Shown here: positions 26,772 through 30,221 of the stretch, one piece after another | Layout: the number at the start of each line of letters is the position of its first letter | How positions within the stretch are numbered: position 1 is the first letter of the stretch | Origin: DASYRM01 sp036004405 | GTDB taxonomy: Bacteria; Acidobacteriota; Vicinamibacteria; Vicinamibacterales; UBA2999 | Direction of reading: 5' to 3' | Assembly: GCA_036004405.1 (NCBI GenBank) | Contig: DASYRM010000048.1 | Coordinates: forward strand, 1 to 30,221 | DNA: 30,221 nucleotides | Program-made: the position numbers and the translations under genes | Notes under the pieces: generated by a model | The model's database searches: none | What the model saw: only the letters and a program-made list of their open reading frames with translations | Told to the model about the DNA's origin: nothing

Positions 26772-28280
26772 ATGTCCGCCGACAGCGCCTCTCCTATCCT
26801 GGGCAAGCGCCGTCAGGCCATCACCGCGGGTCTACTGCTCGGCATGAGCCTGGGCGCGCTCGAAGCCACGGTGGTCGGCACGGCCATGCCGACCATCATC
26901 GCCACGCTCGGCGGACTCGCCCACTACAGCTGGGTCTTTTCGGCCTACCTCCTGACGTCGACGGCCTCGGTCCCGATCTGGGGCCGGCTCTCGGACCTCT
27001 ACGGACGGCGCCGCATGTACCTGCTGGCGGTGGCGGCGTTCCTCATCGGCTCGGTAGCCGCCGGCGCCGCGCAAACGATGCTGCAGCTGGTGGCCGCACG
27101 CGCGCTGCAGGGGCTCGGCGCCGGCGGCATCATCCCGTTGACGATGACGATTATCGGAGAGCTCTACTCGCTCAGCGAACGCCCGCGGACGCAGGCGCTC
27201 TTCAGCGGCGTGTGGGGCACGGCGTCGGTGCTCGGCCCGCTCGTCGGCGGCTACATCACCGACGCGCTGTCGTGGCGGTGGGTGTTTTACATCAACCTGC
27301 CGTTCGGGCTGCTGTGCGTGGCGGTGATCGCCACGGCCTATCCGCCGTCGCGCGGATCGTCGCCGGTGAAAGTGGACTGGCTGGGCGCCGCGCTGCTCTT
27401 CTCGTGCGTCAGCGCGCTGCTCATCGCGCTCGGTGCCGAACAGGGCATCGTCACCTGGGCGGCCATCGCCGGCGCCCTGTTCGTGGCCTTCGTGATCGTC
27501 GAGCGCCGCCAGACGGAACCGATCCTGCCGGTGGATCTGCTGAGCCACCCCGTCATCTCGCGTACGCTCCTGGTGGTCTTCCTGGTGGGCGTGGCCCTCT
27601 TCGGGGCCATCGCGTTCGTGCCCCTCTTCGTGCAGGGCGTGATGGGCGGCTCGGCCACGCAGGCCGGCCAGGTGCTGACGCCGCTCTTCCTCGGGTGGGT
27701 CACCATGTCGGTGGTCGGCGCCAAGATCACCGTGCGCATCGGCTACCGGCTGGTGGCCATCACCGGCAGCATCCTCATGACGCTCGGTTTCCTGGGGCTC
27801 ACCCGGCTCGACGTCCAGTCCGGCAAGCTGCTCCTCCTCGGCTCGTGCCTGGTGCTCGGCGCCGGGATGGGGTGCCAGATGCTGTCGCTGCTGCTCGCCG
27901 TGCAGCACGGCGTCGAGCGGTCGCGCCTCGGCATCGCGACGTCGCTCAACCAGTTTGCCCGCAGCATCGGCGCCGCCATCGGCGTGGCGGCGATGGGCGC
28001 CATCATGTCGCGCAGCATTGCCGGCGTGGCGCTGCCGGGCGAAGGGAGTCTGGCGTCCGCGACGACGATGAGCCTCTCGCCCGAGATGCGGATGCACTTC
28101 GCCGTGGCGCTGCACCGCGTGTTCGTCGCCGGCGCCCTTGTGTCGGTTGCCGGCCTCGTGGCGTCGCTCTTCCTGCCCCATCTCGCGTTCAAGCCGGTGC
28201 CGGCCATGGCCGGCGAGCAGCTCATCGAGGCCGAGATGGCAAGCCTCGACTCCAAGAGCGAGCCGGTCGTCGTCGAATAA
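26772..28280 (+). CDS. MFS transporter, DHA2 (14-TM) family
   Basis: This inner-membrane proton-coupled transporter most resembles EmrB/QacA-type exporters. Starting at ATG 26772 the 502 residues show the DHA2 motif LEATVVGTAMPTI (30-42), motif A GRLSDLYGRR (71-80), the antiporter motif C ending GPLVGG (155-160) and WRWVFYINLP (168-177). About 14 helices follow. An upstream in-frame ATG at 26718 would extend into the neighbouring gene and is unlikely. Substrate is unknown. Position next to a secreted tannase and near a PrpF-like gene allows a role with aromatic acids, but DHA2 members are more often drug exporters. Confidence 0.9.
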   Translation: MSADSASPILGKRRQAITAGLLLGMSLGALEATVVGTAMPTIIATLGGLAHYSWVFSAYLLTSTASVPIWGRLSDLYGRRRMYLLAVAAFLIGSVAAGAAQTMLQLVAARALQGLGAGGIIPLTMTIIGELYSLSERPRTQALFSGVWGTASVLGPLVGGYITDALSWRWVFYINLPFGLLCVAVIATAYPPSRGSSPVKVDWLGAALLFSCVSALLIALGAEQGIVTWAAIAGALFVAFVIVERRQTEPILPVDLLSHPVISRTLLVVFLVGVALFGAIAFVPLFVQGVMGGSATQAGQVLTPLFLGWVTMSVVGAKITVRIGYRLVAITGSILMTLGFLGLTRLDVQSGKLLLLGSCLVLGAGMGCQMLSLLLAVQHGVERSRLGIATSLNQFARSIGAAIGVAAMGAIMSRSIAGVALPGEGSLASATTMSLSPEMRMHFAVALHRVFVAGALVSVAGLVASLFLPHLAFKPVPAMAGEQLIEAEMASLDSKSEPVVVE

Positions 28281-28323
28281 CCAACTGAACCACGCCGTGT
28301 CGTCGCGTCGAAGCACCAGCGGC

Positions 28324-28337
28324 GCGTGACGTCACGC
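28324..28337. promoter_or_regulatory. Perfect 14-bp palindrome, possible operator
   Basis: GCGTGACGTCACGC is a gapless perfect palindrome in the 106-bp space between the MFS stop and the next gene. It has no loop, so it is a better candidate for a dimeric protein site than for an RNA hairpin. It differs from the dispersed element family. Confidence 0.35.
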
Positions 28338-28386
28338 TGGCACGGCCTTGGCACCTCTGGCCTCTGCTCCCGCCGAGGGGCCCCCG

Positions 28387-28851
28387 ATGGAAAACAGGAT
28401 TACGACCGGCACGATCTTGGCGCTCGTCTGTTGCGCGGCGCTCGCCTTCGCCGCCCAGCGCCCGACGCCGCACGTCGGCTCGGCGCCCGTGGCCCGGCCG
28501 AGCGTCATCGGCACGCAGACCGACTCGAAGGAAACCTCCACCGCCACGGTGACCGGCTGCGTGCAGCCGGGGGCCGGGCCCAAGACCTACGTGCTGGCCG
28601 AGTCGCCCAGCGCGTTGGCGCCAGCCGGCGCCCCCACCCAGCCCGCCGCCACGCGGGACCGGGGCACGCGCTACGAGCTGCTGTCGGACGGCACTATCGA
28701 TCTGTCGAAGCTGATCGGCCGGCAGGTCGAGGCCAGCGGCACCGTGTCGAAGCCCGCCGTGTCGGCAAACGACCACAAGGCCACGACGCGCGCCGACGCC
28801 CTCCCCAAATTCAGCGTGAAGTCGCTGCGCGAGACCGGCGCCTCGTGCTGA
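28387..28851 (+). CDS. Small secreted protein, unknown function
   Basis: The 154-residue protein has a signal peptide (MENRITTGTILALVCCAALAF, cleavage after about residue 23). A low-complexity Pro/Ala segment and a compact domain follow, with TVTGCVQPG, KTYVLAE, YELLSDGTIDLSKLIGRQVEASGTV and the ending FSVKSLRETGASC. This reminds me of small exported OB-fold-like proteins frequent in Acidobacteriota that end VKSVKxxxxxC. The two cysteines (in VTGC and the C-terminus) could pair. ATG at 28387 has GAGGGG upstream. It is followed by a palindromic element separating it from convergent prpF-like. No function is proposed. Confidence 0.75.
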   Translation: MENRITTGTILALVCCAALAFAAQRPTPHVGSAPVARPSVIGTQTDSKETSTATVTGCVQPGAGPKTYVLAESPSALAPAGAPTQPAATRDRGTRYELLSDGTIDLSKLIGRQVEASGTVSKPAVSANDHKATTRADALPKFSVKSLRETGASC

Positions 28852-28854
28852 GTG

Positions 28855-28896
28855 CGTAGAGGCGGACCTTTCAGGTCCGCCTGACTAGGTCCGCCT
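28855..28896. repeat. Palindromic element at the prpF-like 3' end
   Basis: A perfect 9-bp hairpin (AGGCGGACC, loop TTTCA, GGTCCGCCT; 28860-28882) preceded by CGTAG is followed by a truncated second arm AGGTCCGCCT (28887-28896). The first hairpin is identical to hairpin 2 of the element at 25123-25188. On the minus strand the element encodes the last residues RRT and the TAG stop (28885-28887) of the PrpF-like gene. Confidence 0.9.
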
Positions 28897-29949
28897 GACG
28901 TGGACGTGCCCCGAGAACAGCAGGCGCGCCGTGCTGATGATGGCGCCCTCGGTCACCTCGCCGGCGTCGTTGACGACGAGCGACACGGGGCTCGCGCCCG
29001 TGGGGTGCTCGACGAGCATCCGCTTGTTGGCGCCAACGGGCACCGACGCGACCTCTGACGCCGGCCCGTCGGGCAGCAGGCACGCCGTGGCCACGCTGAG
29101 CGCGGCGAACACCCCGATCGTGGCGTGGGCGCGATGCGGGATGAACGAGCGGGTCGCGATGGCGCCGCCGTCGCGCGGCGGCGCCACGAGGATCATCTTC
29201 GGCACCGTCTTGTCGGTGACGTCGCCCAGGTTCATCATCGGGCCGACGGCAAGCCGAATGGCCTCAAGGCGCGCCTTGAGCTCGGCGTCGTCGTCAAGCG
29301 CCTCACGCGTCTCGTAACCCGTGCGACCCATCTGATCGGCGCGCATCACCACCACCGGCATGCCGTTGTCGATGCAGGTCACGCGCACGCCGTTGACGAC
29401 GTCCACCGCGCGGCCGGTCGGCAGCAGCGCCCCGCACGTGGAGCCGGCGGTGTCGGCAAAGCTGAGCGGAATCGGCGCCGCCGTGCCCGGCACGCCGTCG
29501 ATGGCCGCGTCGCCGTCGTACTCCGGACGCCGGCCGGGGGTCCTGATCGTGGCCGTCACGGTCTGACTGGTGTTGACCATGAAGATCCGCACCTTGGTCT
29601 CGCCGTCACACCCCTCCACCAGCCCCCGCTCGATGGCAAACGGCGCCACTGCGGCGAGGATGTTGCCGCAGTTCTGCTGCGTGGACACCTCCGCCTTGTC
29701 GACCCACACCTGGCAGAACAGATAGTCCACGTCGATGCCGGGCCGCGACGAGCGCGACACGATGGCTACCTTGCTGGTGAGCGGATCGGCGCCGCCGATG
29801 CCGTCGATCTGGCGCTTGTCGGGCGAGCCCATCACCGCCAGCAGGATCCGGTCGCGCGCGGCGACGTCGTCGGGCAGATCGGAGGCGAGGAAGTAGGCGC
29901 CCTTCGAGGTCCCGCCCCGCATCTGGAAGCACGGAATCGCGGTCTGCAT
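28885..29949 (-). CDS. PrpF-family isomerase, likely 4-oxalomesaconate tautomerase
   Basis: PrpF-family enzymes shift double bonds in tricarboxylates such as aconitate or 4-oxalomesaconate. The latter step (GalD, LigU) belongs to gallate and protocatechuate 4,5-cleavage pathways. The 354 residues show IPCFQMRGGTSKGAYFLASD (RGGTSKG at 11-17), QIDGIGGADPLTSKVAIV with Lys60, and QQNCGNILAA with Cys94. The Lys-Cys spacing of 34 equals that of the catalytic pair reported for LigU (Lys66, Cys100). These blocks fit the oxalomesaconate branch better than methylaconitate PrpF, since no prp genes are nearby. The start is ATG at 29949, six bases after a TACAAT -10-like box, so the mRNA may be leaderless. 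The C-terminal codons come from a palindromic repeat. Confidence 0.8.
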   Translation of the reverse strand: MQTAIPCFQMRGGTSKGAYFLASDLPDDVAARDRILLAVMGSPDKRQIDGIGGADPLTSKVAIVSRSSRPGIDVDYLFCQVWVDKAEVSTQQNCGNILAAVAPFAIERGLVEGCDGETKVRIFMVNTSQTVTATIRTPGRRPEYDGDAAIDGVPGTAAPIPLSFADTAGSTCGALLPTGRAVDVVNGVRVTCIDNGMPVVVMRADQMGRTGYETREALDDDAELKARLEAIRLAVGPMMNLGDVTDKTVPKMILVAPPRDGGAIATRSFIPHRAHATIGVFAALSVATACLLPDGPASEVASVPVGANKRMLVEHPTGASPVSLVVNDAGEVTEGAIISTARLLFSGHVHVRRT

Positions 29950-29955
29950 CGCTAC

Positions 29956-29979
29956 ATTGTACGAACGTTTGGGGGGGGG
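29956..29979 (-). promoter_or_regulatory. Possible prpF promoter with poly-C spacer
   Basis: On the minus strand TACAAT (29956-29961, five of six matches to -10) lies six bases before the start codon. A run of nine C's (29971-29979) falls in the place of the -35/-10 spacer. No good -35 is visible. The homopolymer could vary in length and alter spacing. The call is tentative. Confidence 0.35.
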
Positions 29980-30092
29980 CTTTAGACCCGCCTGGAAGTC
30001 TGAGGCGCCCGCCCATCACGAGGGCTCCTCCCGCGAACTCGTGCTCGTCGTGCCGGACACGGCTGCGATGCCTGGGTAGTCCGCTGGCCGCG

Positions 30093-30221
30093 ATAGGGGT
30101 AGGGACACGCGATTGGTTTCGCGCGCCCCTCCCTCCGAACCGGACGGGCGGGTCTCCCGCATCCGGCTCTCCGGTTGAGGAGTCACCTCGTAAAGGACTG
30201 ACGATACGACGCATGGGCATC
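30093..30221 (-). mobile_element. 3' end of a group II intron (domains V and VI), continues beyond the window
   Basis: On the minus strand 30169-30137 fold as domain V: GAGCCGGATGCGG, a GAGA-type tip, and CCGCCCGTCCGGTTC, the hallmark of bacterial group II introns. Domain VI follows (30136-30093), closing with CCTACCCCTAT. The unpaired A at 30100 sits 8 bases from the 3' end, as expected for the branch point, and the terminal AT fits the AY rule. The intron therefore ends at about 30093 in the same orientation as the prpF-like gene. The reverse-transcriptase gene and 5' domains must lie to the right of the window. The 143 bp between the intron end and the prpF-like gene hold no gene. Confidence 0.82.

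Noticed and set aside
29606..30220. 204-codon minus-strand frame from the right edge into the PrpF-like gene
   Set aside because: Its start reads through group II intron domain V and VI (the familiar spurious GEPDAG-PPVRFGGRG peptide), and its remainder is an out-of-frame reading of the PrpF-like gene.

Overview
This 30.2-kb window is uniformly GC-rich and densely coding. It most resembles an Acidobacteriota genome, perhaps class Vicinamibacteria. That placement is an inference from the gene set, from the many short GC-rich palindromic repeats between and inside genes, and from protein families familiar from that group; no rRNA gene or other phylogenetic marker was analysed. I see no rRNA gene, tRNA gene, CRISPR array or prophage. 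No gene-free stretch exceeds about 300 bases.

Layout. Bases 1-1631 hold purH (minus). It is divergent from a cold-shock gene (plus, 1844-2047) that has a strong promoter and a long leader carrying an intrinsic terminator. A small conserved hypothetical gene (minus, ends 2136) follows. Bases 2795-14376 are one large minus-strand operon for respiratory complex I, in the order nuoA-B-C-D-E-F-H-J-K-L-M-N, read from a sigma70-like promoter at 14405-14433. nuoG and nuoI are absent from their expected slots. Divergent from it is a DNA-repair pair, the helicase lhr (14520-19178) and a Nei/Fpg-type glycosylase (19246-20115), followed by a glycosyltransferase-like gene. A SagB-type two-domain nitroreductase and a small coiled-coil gene lie on the minus strand. 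yajQ and a cardiolipin-synthase-like PLD gene follow on the plus strand. The right end has a secreted tannase/feruloyl-esterase-family protein (minus), a 14-TM MFS transporter (plus), a small secreted protein (plus), a PrpF/4-oxalomesaconate-tautomerase-like gene (minus), and the 3' end of a group II intron running off the window.

How the genes work together. The nuo genes would build the membrane arm and most of the peripheral arm of complex I, but the iron-sulfur wire between NuoF and NuoB needs NuoG and NuoI from elsewhere. Lhr and a Nei-type glycosylase are neighbours in other bacteria too, which suggests a shared repair role. Tannase, MFS transporter and oxalomesaconate-tautomerase homologue could belong to gallate or gallotannin use, though the catabolic ring-cleavage genes are not in view.

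The most distinctive signal is a dispersed family of short palindromic elements. Their stem sequences differ from copy to copy but keep perfect pairing, and most of the clearest copies keep GTAG/CTAC-type ends. Copies sit at gene ends, where they supply stop codons and C-terminal residues (nuoE, nei, prpF, probably nuoM). One lies in frame inside lhr, and a related one lies inside nei.
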